Origin: Achatina immaculata
Lineage: Eukaryota > Mollusca > Gastropoda > Stylommatophora > Achatinidae
DNA length: 64,000 nucleotides
Reading direction: 5' to 3'
Assembly (NCBI GenBank): GCA_009760885.1
Contig: CM019717.1
Span: forward strand, 51,173,366-51,237,365
Numbering within the stretch: the stretch's first letter is position 1; every line of letters starts with the position of its first letter. Shown in pieces: positions 10,870 through 20,718 of the stretch. A program made the position numbers and the translations under genes. The notes below the pieces were generated by a model. The model made no database searches. It had not been told where the DNA came from and saw nothing but the letters and a program-made list of their open reading frames with translations.

Positions 10870-11920
10870 CGTGTGTTATATTTAATATTAACTCCCACTT
10901 TTAATACAGCGATAATGAGGACAAACTCTGCCATGTTGTAAATCTCCACAGCGTCATAAATGGTATGTCCGTGTAAAGCGCTCAGTTTCTTGTGCTGATG
11001 GTGAAACTATTGATTTGTCGATTATACTAAATGCGGTATTTAGGAAATTACAAACATAGCACCGAATGGTTGTCATTATCACAGTTATGTCCCTGCTAGA
11101 CATTAACACGGGGGGGGGGGGGGGGTCGCCCCGTAGCCTCTCCCGTGATTGTATGGCCTTGTTTCTGTTCCGGTTGTCGCTGTATCAGTCTATTGGGGGT
11201 ATTCTTTTATTTTTTAGGGGTGCGTCGTGGCGGATATGGTTAGTGTGTTGTGCTCTCGTGCTAAACGCTTGTTCGCATACTGGATTTAAGGTTTCCAGTC
11301 AATCATGTTTTTTCTTTCTTTTTTTAAATTTTATGTCTCTCCCGTTGATCTATAACTTGTCTGTGATTTCTGTCCATGCTAATCTCACTTACTCCCACAT
11401 TTTGATGTGATCGAATTTCGTGTTGCCAACTGTTGGTTACTCGGTTACAAAATATCACCATACAAACCATTACAACATTCAATGGCTCAGTAGAACGTGA
11501 ATACAGCTGATACTTTGTGGAAATCTATCATAGGCAATGAGTTTCGCGAAACGTGGTCATAAATGTGATTCATTTATAAGTGGTAGGACACGGAATTCGA
11601 TTGTTTTGATTTGCAACATTGTTTGGCTTGTCTTACCTTGTCCGTCTTCTTTCTCGTATACCTTTCGGTGTTGAGGAGCAGGGAGTCTTCTTGATAGGAC
11701 ACATCATGTTGTTTCATATAAGGAGATTTTTTTAAGACATCTGTTTCTTCTCACTGTTTGACTGTGAACAAATTGTGGTTAATACCGCCATGATAAAAGC
11801 GAGTTCTCGAGGGTTGTAAATCCTCCGTTTATGTAAAGTGTTCAGTATCTTGTACTGGTGACGTAACTATTGACGTCTAGATTGTATTAATTGCATTATT
11901 TTGGGAAATCATGTCCTGCA
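10870..11920. repeat. Diverged direct duplication upstream of exon A1
   Basis: The stretch around 10955-11050 (GTAAAGCGCTCAGTTTCTTG, then ACTATTGA...ATTATACTAAATGC) resembles 11830-11915 (GTAAAGTGTTCAGTATCTTG, then ACTATTGACG...ATTGTATTAATTGC) in the same order and spacing. The copies are about 870 bp apart and strongly diverged. Between them lie a 16-base G run (11110-11125) and a 114-codon ORF (11066-11410) that resembles nothing I know. Confidence 0.6.
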
Positions 11921-11993
11921 CTTACTGCATGTACACGGGGCTTAAAAGCTGCATAAACTGAACTTATTTTTATCCTGGGATCGATTTCCCCAG

Positions 11994-12208
11994 GAATATC
12001 TGCAAGAGGTTGTCCTGAAACCTGTGGATACATTCATGGCATCAGTTGTGAATAGCACTAGTGATTCAGCATCACCTGAATCTACTTCCATGGCAGAAAT
12101 GTGTAGAGGTCGCGACGGAGAATTCCAACTGGGGATATATAACGTTATCACCTGTACTTTCTGCTATTTGTACGTGTACAGGAACCACAACGTCAGTCTG
12201 GACGCCAG
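11994..12208 (+). CDS. Class B GPCR N-terminal exon, version A1
   Basis: This is a 215-nt exon with acceptor TTTCCCCAG at 11985-11993 and donor AG|GTAAGTG at 12209. It starts in phase 0 and ends with two bases (AG) of an arginine codon completed by the G that opens exon B at 27406. It encodes 71 residues, starting EYLQEVVLKP and ending NHNVSLDA, with no stop. It holds three cysteines (EMC, ITC, TFC) and two N-glycosylation sequons (NST, NVS), which suits an extracellular segment. A second version lies at 14220-14434 with the same length and phases; by hand, 55 of 71 residues are identical. The role is inferred from the exons that follow: part of the long extracellular N-terminus of a secretin-family receptor. 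I do not recognise this segment itself, and no upstream exon was found. Confidence 0.75.
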
Positions 12209-12379
12209 GTAAGTGTACTATGTACATGTTAAAATTATATTTATGTGTTGTACTTATATTTATGTCTTGTATTTATGTGTTGTACTGTATTAATATGGCA
12301 TACTTAAATGAGCCCTTTTAAGATTTATTCATAATGACTGTAAAGTTATAACATGTAGTTTATATAAGCTTAATGTGAA

Positions 12380-12913
12380 CCTATATTTATCGTTCGTAGG
12401 CTATTCAAAGGCGTTTGATTGTGTACAACACCGGAAACTTTGGGAAATAATGGAATAAATGTGATTTCCAACATATGTGGTACAGATAATAACAATGCTG
12501 CGGTTAGACCAACAGGCAACAGAAAGAATAAATGGTGAGACAACATATTGGTTTGATATAAAACAAAGGGTCCGGCAAAGTTATACACTGTCTCTTTACT
12601 TATTTAACTTGGATCCTGAAAATGTAACGAGAAATGTCAGAGACGATGCAGACAGAGAACATTACGAAGACATAAAAATTAGAGGTTATGAAATACCAGA
12701 GATTAGACGTGCTGATGACACAGTATTAATACTAAATAAGATGTGGAGAGGGACAGAGTTACAAAAATGTAGGCTTTTAATGACCTGCATTTTTCTCATC
12801 GCAATACATGCCCTGGAGGCCTGGACACTTAACAAAACAGCTGAGATACACGCAACTGCCTTTGAATGTAAATGCTACAGAAGAGTCCTTCAGATATCAT
12901 GAATACACCCCCC

Positions 12914-12944
<31 letters not shown>

Positions 12945-13275
12945 ATATATATATATATATATATATCCATGCTACAAAAACTTAATATTGAGAAAGATTT
13001 GTTAGTAAAAAAGATAAAACAGAGAAAACGTAAGTATTTCGGACATATTAAATGTCATGAGAGTTTGGACAAGACAGTCTTGGATGAATACATAATGGGA
13101 AAAAGAAAAAGAGGAATACCAAGGCGTAGATAGCAATAATACATTGTTGATGATTTGCGAATGGATGCATCAAAAGCAGGGCATCTTGCTTACAGCAAAA
13201 AGCCTTCAGGAGAGCTGCTAGAGAGGCAAAATTCCGTAAGGAACATTCGAATGAAAGAATTATGAGTTTATGTAA
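12380..13275 (+). mobile_element. RTE-like LINE (family A), 5'-truncated, motif A to 3' end
   Basis: Reading on + in broken frames: YSKAFDCVQHRKLWEIM (motif A), ATERINGETTYWFDIKQRVR, LSLYLFNLDPENV (motif B region), RRADDTVLI (motif C, YADD changed to RADD), then ALEAWTLNKTAEIH. After an AT microsatellite come KYFGHIKCHESLDK, EYIMGKRKRG and VDDLRMDASKAGHLA. The order is that of an RTE-clade reverse transcriptase and its C-terminus. A (TA)n expansion at 12915-12966 lies inside the coding part. It begins about 170 bp after exon A1. Same family: 21925-22026, 40135-40605, 48390-48765, 58555-58865. Not functional. Confidence 0.85.
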
Positions 13276-13276
13276 G

Positions 13277-13545
13277 CTTATTTCCATGCCATTAAGGCAT
13301 ATTGAGAATATGGTGTTAGGCCCGCATTTTCAAGACCGTCGGCACATAAAAGTGTGATGTGGTCAGTATCACATCTGGCCGCATTTACCTTCCCAGGTTT
13401 CTCTGGTACCCAGTTTTAGAGTCTGAGTGGACTCCCGAGGCCTTTTTGGTATGCACCAAAGAAAAAAAGATCCCACTGCTGGGACTTGAACCCGGTACTA
13501 CCAGATTAGTAAACCGAGCGCCAAACCACTCAGATAACCAGATCA
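13277..13545 (-). mobile_element. tRNA-derived SINE, family 1
   Basis: On the minus strand the head reads like a tRNA: an A-box-like TTATCTGAGTGG at the right end and a B box GGTTCAAGTCCC near 13485-13497. An A/T-rich linker and a body ending GCCTTAATGGCATGG follow. Copies at 41480-41725 and 49380-49675 share the whole arrangement. It abuts the LINE 3' end on its left. Confidence 0.8.
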
Positions 13546-13789
13546 ATTATAAGCATAGGTATCACACAAAGTTTCGAAACCTTACTGACAGCGGGGATCA
13601 GCGGGTTAGCATTATTTGTAAGAGTTTTCTTTCAAGAATAATTAAGTGCTACTTAGATGTGTTTAAAGTACACTTCTTTTTTTTTTCAAATGAGGAACAA
13701 CGTACCATTCGTGTTGTATGGTTAGCATACGAAAAATAGTCGTCAAAGCACTTTAGACGTGAGAAAAGGAAAAAAAAAATCATAAGAGA

Positions 13790-13850
13790 ACTGTGTGGGA
13801 CTCGAACCACGAACTTCGGTAGGACGAGTGGTCACCTAGTCACAAGGTGA
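13790..13850 (-). mobile_element. tRNA-like SINE head
   Basis: The minus strand carries a B box GTGGTTCGAGTCCCAC followed by an A-rich linker. Upstream is a degenerate A-box region (TGACTAGGTGACC). Probably the head of another SINE; it is too diverged to be a working tRNA. Confidence 0.5.
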
Positions 13851-14219
13851 ATTTAAGTATTTTAGTGCATAGATCCCAGACGGTTGAGCTTGAATCCTGT
13901 AAGGGGCTGGAGTAATTGTCCATGAGCCTGTTTGTTAGTCGACAGATTATCATCATTGCATATCATCATTGCATATAGAACATATTGTCCATGAGCGCTC
14001 AGGTCTCTTCTTCAATATATCCCCCAGCGTGCATCGGCTGGCTATACCAGCTCTGTGTTGGTTAACTCTTCTTTGGCTCCCTGCAAAGTGTTCTTACTTA
14101 GTTGCAACACGCTTGACTTGCAGTTCCCGCAGTCTGGTTAGAGTTACAGAGTCACGTTTATCACCCGAAGCCCAACAGGGATTCTTGTTGTTGTACTACC
14201 TTGGGATCGATTTCCCAAG

Positions 14220-14434
14220 GGATATCCACAAGAGGTTGCCTTGAAACTAATGAATACATTGATGGCATCAGTTGTGAACAGCACTAGTGATTCAGCATCA
14301 CCTGAATCTACTTCTATGGGAGAAATGTGTAGAGGTCGCGACGGAGAATTCCAACTAGCGATATACAACGTTATCACGTGTACTCTCTGCCATCTGCAAG
14401 TGTACACGAACCACAAGGTCAGTCTGGGCTCCAG
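14220..14434 (+). CDS. Class B GPCR N-terminal exon, version A2 (duplicate of A1)
   Basis: A second copy of exon A1, 2.0 kb downstream, also exactly 215 nt. The acceptor is TTTCCCAAG (AAG instead of the usual CAG) and the donor AG|GTAAGTG, with phase 0 in and phase 2 out. It encodes 71 residues starting GYPQEVALKL and ending NHKVSLGS. Residues 15-33 (MASVVNSTSDSASPESTSM) and 35-46 are identical to A1. The changes are concentrated in the first 14 residues and the last 25. All three cysteines and the NST sequon are kept, but the second sequon (NVS) is lost to KVS. Because 215 is not a multiple of 3, a transcript with both versions, or neither, would be out of frame. Mutually exclusive use of A1 and A2 is the natural reading. 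Alternatively A2 could be a recent duplicate that is never spliced in. Confidence 0.72.
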
Positions 14435-14445
14435 GTAAGTGTGCT

Positions 14446-15056
14446 ATGTACTATGTACTATGTACACTTAGAAACATGCCTCTAAAGAGCGTTCAGAATA
14501 TCAGTGCAGTCCATTACTCGACCGCTTCCAACGCCAGACTAGCAAACCTGTCAGCTCGCACGCTTTCTCTGACACGCGCATGCCTTGGTGCAAAAATGCA
14601 ACAGATTTTTGTCAGCCTGGACTTCCTCAGACTTTGCTTACGAGCCCAGCCCCATTTATTTTTCTGAGCGTGCTCAGCGAGTCAGTGGGAAAGGTCTGCG
14701 TCTCCAGCCACTTCAGTGGTTACTGCCATGACCTCCACAGTCAAACTATCTGTAGTCATGGATCACGCACCACTGTCTACCTTCACTGTCTTCCCTCCGA
14801 CCAGGGTAGTGAAAACCCATGCGCTTTTCATGTGCCGATGAGATCTGTGTACATGATCTGCATCACCCACTCCTTCACAGCCTGGAGTTTAGTTTTCTGC
14901 CGTCTCTGTCCAGTGTGGTGTGGACTGAGAAGGACGGACCGCAGTCTGCCGTAACTCGCACCCATTCTACACGAGGTTCTATGTCCTCGGGTTGACCTCT
15001 TCTAAGTTGAGCTATATCCCCAGCCTGACACATCCGCTACTTTCCTCTTCTGGACC
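14446..15056. other. GC-richer block, unassigned
   Basis: Overlapping + strand open frames of 73 and 124 codons (14446-14667 and 14580-14954) lie in sequence richer in GC than the surroundings. They have many cysteines, but no repeat or domain is recognised and no convincing splice borders were found. Transposon remnant or unrecognised exon; I cannot decide. Confidence 0.3.
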
Positions 15057-16356
15057 CACGAGGATCATACCGAGTGTCGCGAGCAAATTTTTTTAAAAAG
15101 AATTTATGGATAGATAAAATATAAATGTATCACCTTAACCTTCACTTTTCAACATAATTTCCATTTCTCTGCACACATTTTCCCCATCGATCTGCAAGTT
15201 TGAAAGTACCCTCCCGGTAGAACTCCGTTCCAGCTGACCGAAGGCACAGATGCACTGCTTTGTAGACGTTCTTTCCTGTGTCGTAGTGATGGCCTCGAGT
15301 TTGTTCTTTCACAAAAACCGAAAAGATGGTAATCACTGGGTGCCAGGTCGGGGGCTATAGGCAGGGTGTGGAAGAATTTCCCAACCTATTTTCTGAATTT
15401 TCTCAGTTGTCCGATGAGCAGAAGTGAGGCCGAGCGTTATCGCGGTGCAGGATGATTTTCTTTCCAGGGTGTTTATCGCGCAATGCACGACTGGGCTTCC
15501 TAAGTGTTTCCACATAATGAGCAGCATTTATGGTTTTACTACGTTCGAGAAATTCAACCAGAATGCACCCCTCTGCATCCAGAAAAATGGTTCCCATAAC
15601 CTTCCCAGCAGAATGCACTGTCTTTGCTTTCTTCTTGGTTGGAGAATTGAAGTGGTGCCATGCCATACTCTGCCGTTCTGTTTCCGGCGCATAATGACGG
15701 GACCAGCTTTCATCTCCTGTCACAGTATTCATAAAAAATTCACTGCTTCATTTCATTATCTCTGAAGAAGGTCTTGAGTGATGGTTTTTCTCACAGCTTT
15801 GTGATCCTCAGTCAACAAACGAGGGACTCAGAGGGCACAAACTTTTCTATAGCCCGGGGTTTCAATCATTTCCTCTACTGCATTGTGTCCTACTGAAAGA
15901 TTTACAGCAATTTCAGATAACGTTGCACGCCTGTCTTCTTTAATGATGTCGTCAACCCTTTCCACGTTGCGTTCAGTGGAGGCAATTCGAGGGCGACCGC
16001 TGCGAGGCATATCTTGATTGCTCGTGTTTCCATCTTTGAAATATTTCACCCACCTCCTAACATTGCTAGCATCCATACACACATCTCCATAAGCAAGTTG
16101 AAATCTTTGCTGAATTTCAGCAGCGGGGATTTCCTCTTTAACGAGGAACTCAATAACAGCACGTTGACGAAACGAAACTTCAGCACCCGCCATTTTGTTT
16201 ATGCTCCGCGTGTTCACGTGACACAGGATGGTGACGTCATGTGACCTATACATTAAGCGCAAAGGAGGCAGTTTAAGGTGATACATTTATATTTTATCCA
16301 TCTATAAATTCTGATTTTAAAAAAATGTGCTCACGACTTTCGGTGTGACCCTCGTA
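15057..16356 (-). mobile_element. Full-length mariner element with unusually long TIRs
   Basis: The left end (about 15057-15137) and right end (about 16275-16356) are imperfect inverted repeats of about 80 bp. The outer part is ACGAGG...CATACCGA...GTCG(C/T)GAGCA, then a T/A-rich stretch, then AATTTAT and ATAAATGTATCACCTT. The right end finishes CCCTCGTA, keeping a TA; the left TA is mutated. The transposase (15143-16193) is on the minus strand. Classical mariners have TIRs near 28 bp, so these are long. The right terminus has been caught up in a tandem repeat (16335-16560). Confidence 0.9.
15143..16193 (-). pseudogene. Mariner transposase (DD34D), frameshifted
   Basis: The start is the ATG at 16191-16193, giving MAGAEVSFRQRAVIEFLVKE. 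The span of about 350 codons is normal for mariner. The N-terminal helix-turn-helix reads CMDASNVRRWVKYFKDG, and the second HTH region RPRIAST...RRATLSEIAVNLS. The catalytic core has the first D in TGDESW and the second in ILHRDNARPH. The third block is damaged: YSP is followed by RPGTQ instead of DLAPSD. The C-terminus AGTEFYREGTFKLADRWGKC and QRNGNYVEK is good. Frame changes occur near 15735-15830 and again, compensating, near 15340-15430. Dead copy, but little diverged from a recognisable mariner. Confidence 0.9.
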
Positions 16357-16560
16357 GTTCGCCTTTCAGTCATAATCTTGCTGGGCAGTGGATGGTGTGA
16401 CCCTCGTAGTTCACCTTTCAGTCATAATCTTGCTGGGCAGTGCATGGTGTGACCCTCGTAGTTCGCTCGCCTTTCAGTCATAATCTTGCTGGGCAGTGCA
16501 TGGTGTGACCCTCGTAGTTCGCCTTTCAGTCATAATCTTGCTGGGCAGTGCATGGTGTGT
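16335..16560. repeat. About 55-bp tandem repeat that includes a mariner end
   Basis: Four to five units contain GGTGTGACCCTCGTAGTTCG, then CCTTTCAGTCATAATCTTGC and TGGGCAGTGCA. One unit carries an extra GCTC. The start of each unit equals the outer end of the adjacent mariner TIR. Confidence 0.9.
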
Positions 16561-16995
16561 GTCTCAACACTTACTCGGAGATACGCCCTTGGCCCTACTC
16601 ATTCGTGTTCTGGCCTCCATCGTTGGAAAATCAAGGAGGAAGCACACCACCCTGCACTATGTATCTTTCATGCATCCAGGTATGATTCACGTGTGTTTGG
16701 CTGGGGAATCAGTGTCGCCAATGTATACTCAATAACAGAAATGATACCTCCTCGGTATAATAAAACGAGGTGGCGCTGTTCGCAATCTGGTGTGGCCATC
16801 ATCCGCACTGCATTCAGACCTTTCTTTGCTCTGATTACTACTTGGTTTATATGTTCTGATAAGGGCAAGAATCCGATCACACAGTATTCCTAAATACGTC
16901 ATTGCATGAGTCCTCACACTATACATTTGTTCAGAGAGAACCAACTCACATTTGCCTTTGTCGGGTTGACCATTGCTCTCCGCCTCACCACGCCA
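16561..16995 (-). mobile_element. Jockey-like non-LTR retrotransposon fragment
   Basis: The minus strand reads, from the right: VNPTKANVSWFSLNKC, then (other frame) TYLGILCDRIL, NQVVIRAKKGLNAVRMMA, EQRHLVLLYRGGIISVIEY and LDA...S. This order (KTKYLGV, K+GL, LYR..V.SV+EY) is typical of the post-catalytic part of jockey/RTE-type reverse transcriptases. Frames change at least twice. It sits between the mariner-derived repeat and the 30-bp array. Confidence 0.7.
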
Positions 16996-17025
16996 CCAGC
17001 CTGTGAGATCGAGCTTCTTTTAGAC

Positions 17026-17515
17026 ACACTAGAGAATATGTCTCTAGTATTAGACACACTAGAGAATATGTCTCTAGTATTAGACACACTAGAGAATATG
17101 TCTCTAGTATTAGGCACTCTAGAGAATATGTCTCTAATATTAGGCACACTAGAGAATATGTCTCTAGTATTAGACACACTAGAGAATATGTCTCTAGTAT
17201 TAGACACACTAGAGAATATGTCTCTATTATTAGACACACTAGAGAATATGTCTCTAGTATTAGGCACACTAAAGAATATGTCTCTAGTATTAGACACACT
17301 AGAGAATATGTCTCTAGTATTAGACACACTAGAGAATATGTCTCTAGTATTAGGCACACTAGAGAATATGTCTCTAGTATTAGACACACTAGAGAATATG
17401 TCTCTAGTATTAGGCACACTAGAGAATATGTCTCTAATATTAGGCACACTAGAGAATATGTCTCTAGTATTAGGCACACTAGAGAATATGTCTCTAATAT
17501 TAGACACACTAGAGA
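17026..17515. repeat. 30-bp tandem array, 16 copies, each unit a hairpin
   Basis: The unit is TCTCTAGTATTAGACACACT plus AGAGAATATG. TCTCTAGT and ACTAGAGA are an 8-bp inverted repeat around a 9-base loop, so every unit can fold. The 30-bp period keeps three frames open through the whole array (one + and two on minus), which explains the long ORFs of 174-217 codons. Variants (GGCACACT, AATATTAG, ATTATTAG) are single-base. Confidence 0.95.
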
Positions 17516-17579
17516 ACACAGCGAAGACGGATGTTAGTGTGTTAAGAAAAGATAACTAGATAAAAAGCAGTCTTGCTAA

Positions 17580-18490
17580 TTTGAAGCTATTCTGAAGTTG
17601 AAAGAGCTAAAATATGAAAAGGTGGACGGTATATTTAACGAAAGAGAATTCAGTCTAATTAAAAGTGCACACATTTTAATTCTTACCCTATTGAGCAATA
17701 TTAATGACACACAAACAGTTTTTGTAATAAAATTTAAAAATTTCTCTGTTTTACTTGAAAATGACGTAGTTTCTACTTTTAGCTTTTTTTTTGGAAGCAG
17801 CTTAACATATTAATAAAATCTGACTATATAACAGAGCAACACGGCTGTATTCATTTTATTTTTATTAAATAAAAAAGGAACATTTTAACAGTTGATGGGA
17901 GGTTACAAATTGTAAGCCTTTTCCCTCCGTGATTTAAATGTGTGTAGACACAACCTTCAATAGATTAAACTGTGCACGGCTTACGCTTCTTCTGTTGGTT
18001 ATCATTTGGATGTTGAGTGTAAAAATATTAAATGAAGAACAAGTAAAATAAAAAAGAAACATTTATATAAGTTTTAGTTCTTAAAGATAGCATTTTATGT
18101 CATTAAGAAGTAGGTTTTTCTTTCTTGGAGAGTTACAACCAGTCTGTATAGTTTCTTGTTCTGCCCTAGTCTCTAGTATTCGCCTTGTCAGACGAAGTAG
18201 CCACTATAAAATATTTATAGATTTTTGTAGCTTAAATTGCACCAAAACTATTATTTGGTTACTAGTTCTATTTATAACGCGATATAAAAGATTTACGACC
18301 TTTCTGGCGTAAGAGTATATTGTATGTTTGATTTATGGTTCCTTGACATGTTTCTTTCGTCCAGCGCTAATCTATGTTTTAGTGTGTAGTGCATGTTTTA
18401 GCTAGTACATTTAACAGTATATTTGTCTTTGGTTTTACTTTTTTTTGTGTTCATTAAATGCGACGTTTTTTTCAGTGCATTCTTTTTTCC
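17580..18490. other. No feature recognised
   Basis: AT-rich; no splice-bounded coding stretch, TIR pair or tandem repeat identified. Confidence 0.4.
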
Positions 18491-18494
18491 TTGC

Positions 18495-19325
18495 GATTTA
18501 GTGGTGGTATCGGAAAGTTCTCCCACTGGTCCTAAGAAAAGAATATAAACTCAACTTTTTAAAACTTGGTCGCCATTTCATGTGAAATAGATGCATTGGG
18601 ACAAAGCGATCCCAGTGCCTCTTAGACCCCTCAAAAGCACCGCAGAAGTCTTTTTCTTGAAGGCCATCCAATACATTCTGTTTGGATTTCATCTACTGCG
18701 TCGAAGCAGCGCCAATTTCAGCTTGAGTGTCATTTTGGAGAACAAGGCGAAGTCACGGAGGGCTAGATCAAGTGACATTTCGTAACCCCTGGCAATCCTA
18801 GAGATGAATGTTTGGCCATTGCTAGTCATCTCACAAAATTCAAGACTCTTCCACCTCTGATCGAGTGTTAAGAGCACGGGGACAAACTCCTCAGCAGCGT
18901 CATGCATGTTCAAGTTTTCCGTGATGAACTCCCACAGAATCCAAAACTGATTTCAGCCATGTGAGAGAATTGATGGATTGTTCGACAACGGTCTTCAAGA
19001 ATGAGTTCAGAAATTTTTTCCACATTTTCTAGCGCATTCTGGTGACTGGTCGCCCAAAACGCTCGTCATCTTGAATAGACACTTGACTGCCTTTGAAACG
19101 GGCGTGCCACTGAAAAATCTGTGTTCTGGCTTAAGAATGTTCGCCAAAAGCCTGAAGAAACATATCGAGGGTCACAGCAGCAGATTTGTTGAACTTCTTC
19201 CAAAATTTAACGCAGGCACATCGCTCGAATTTGTCAGCCATAGTAAGGATTGCCGAGCTGTCCACAAGTTCACAGAACCGCATGTACAAACTGAATATGC
19301 GTGGACAGTACAACGACAAGTCGGG
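18495..19325 (-). pseudogene. Internally deleted mariner-like transposase
   Basis: Reading on minus from about 19250: MADKFERCACVKFWKKFNKS, then AAVTLDMFLQAFGEHSLS (mariner N-terminal HTH). Near 18900-19040, in another frame, is ECARKCGKNF and then ITENLNMHDAAEEFVPVLL, the linker before the catalytic domain. FISRIARGYEMS then jumps directly to LALRDFALFSKMTLKL, the block after the third catalytic residue. NVLDGLQEKDFCGAFEGSKR, HWDRF and SGRTFRYHH form the C-terminus. The catalytic core between TGDE and YSPDLAP is deleted. It resembles the mariner type behind the vertebrate GVQW-like genes (from memory). Not an active enzyme. Confidence 0.8.
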
Positions 19326-19616
19326 ACTGACTTAGCAAGCTTAGGAATACTGACCTTCAGTGTCCCTCGCGTATTTGCCACGGTAAATAAGCCTGGAAAC
19401 TTTCCGTTACCACCTCATATTTCATTTTGTTTTAGTAAAATAGTTTATTTTATTCCCAGTGTACTGATTGTTTTTAGTCAACAAATCCGTAAGGTTAGCT
19501 TACAGAGGCAGTCGTCGTTTTCATGATCATTTTGATCTGTCCTCTCGGAGATGGCTGGCTGTAATAATCACTTATGTGCTATGCCTTTTGCTTTCAAACT
19601 ACTCCTGGCTTTTCTC

Positions 19617-19672
19617 ATAATAATAATAATAAGTATATTATATTATTATTATTTTATTATAATTATTATAAT
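19617..19672. repeat. ATA/TAT trinucleotide palindrome
   Basis: An AAT-type run is followed by a TTA/TAT-type run, forming an imperfect inverted repeat that could extrude as a hairpin. A common kind of microsatellite end. Confidence 0.7.
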
Positions 19673-19819
19673 ATAGACAGCAGCAGCAGAAGAAGAAAGA
19701 GCATAGTACTTTAGAAATTGTGCTCTTTCACCTGTCTTCGTCACGCAGTTGTGACACCTACCTGTCTTCTCTTCTGCTCCTTGGTTTTATCACGAGTGCG
19801 TTGTAAAGAAATTTCTGTG

Positions 19820-20120
19820 CAAGATTACGCCCACTCGTGTTCTGACTTGGCGCAGGGATAAGAGAACTCGTGTGCTTCAATGACCCAAAATAGCTGTGCC
19901 GGCGGAGCAACAACTCCGGGCAGAATGATCCAAGTCAAGCAGGCCTGAAGATTGGAGCCAGACAAAGCGCATCTCAAAGACTACGGAAGCAAGCCGGACA
20001 GAAGTGAATACTGAAGACGTGTGTACTGAGCCCGCGGGAACAAAGTGATGATACAATGCAGAGAACAGTACACAGCAATGCGCTTAAAAGAGAACAACAA
20101 AGAAGAAGAAGAAAAAAAAG
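19820..20120 (+). mobile_element. Possible LINE 3' UTR with A-rich tail
   Basis: GC-richer sequence ends in ACACAGCAATGCGCTTAAAA, then AACAACAAAGAAGAAGAAG and a poly-A. This looks like the 3' untranslated end of a non-LTR element. No coding part is attached, so the identity is uncertain. Confidence 0.35.
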
Positions 20121-20539
20121 CATAGTCTCTTGTAGCTAGAATTACGAATAAAATTATGAATATATTTTAATTATAATAGTTAACATTACATAAGATCAGA
20201 AAAGTTAGGTTAAAAATTAGGTAGGAAACTTGGGAGCAAGGTATAAAACCAATTTGCAAGTAGAAAACCAATTCTCACGAAACTAGTGATAGACCATTAA
20301 GAATGGACGCTGACAAATGACTAGCAATCAGACACATACAGGTAGAAAGTGCCGTAGGCAAAGGGCTGGACATTCAACAACACTAACTTGACAGGTTATG
20401 ACTCAAGAACCAATCGGGACACATGCAGGAAACTCTCTACTATAGAGAGCGGAACGACAGCATAACTCCTTCAGATCATCAGAGGAAGTACACCCTCCCC
20501 TCTCAGACAAATATTTCGGCCCTATTAAACTCCTGACAC

Positions 20540-20700
20540 TCAAAGGAGTGTGGACCCCTCTGGGTCATGATTCTCAAAGTTCTTGTGAATTGTTGCTTTT
20601 TTTTCTTCCTGGGATTGAACCCATGATCTTTCAGTTGGCACTGCACTTTCAAGTGAATCTTTAGCAATTTAGCTACGAGGACTGGTACTGGTTGTGACAA
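20540..20700 (-). mobile_element. tRNA-derived SINE
   Basis: On minus: an A-box-like CGTAGCTAAATTGCTAAAGA near 20655-20680 and a B box GGGTTCAATCCC near 20612-20623, then an A-rich linker (20590s). The head of a SINE; the family differs from the copies at 13.4, 41.6 and 49.5 kb. It lies directly beyond the 3' end of the R2-type coding fragment. Confidence 0.65.
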
Positions 20701-20718
20701 ACGAAATTATTTATGTTC

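Noticed and set aside
13485..13497. tRNA gene
   Set aside because: B-box similarity only; the head is diverged and followed by a SINE body shared by three copies. The same applies at 20612, 41516, 49608 and 56697.
14580..14954. Possible exon of the receptor gene
   Set aside because: Open and cysteine-containing, but no phase-compatible splice borders and no similarity to the receptor; left as unassigned.
17026..17515. CRISPR-like array of palindromic repeats
   Set aside because: The spacers are not unique: the whole 30-bp unit is repeated, and the surroundings are eukaryotic with spliced exons and LINEs.
16906..17559. 217-codon ORF and its 201- and 174-codon reverse ORFs
   Set aside because: All arise from a 30-bp period, which keeps frames open on both strands; no unique coding sequence is attached.
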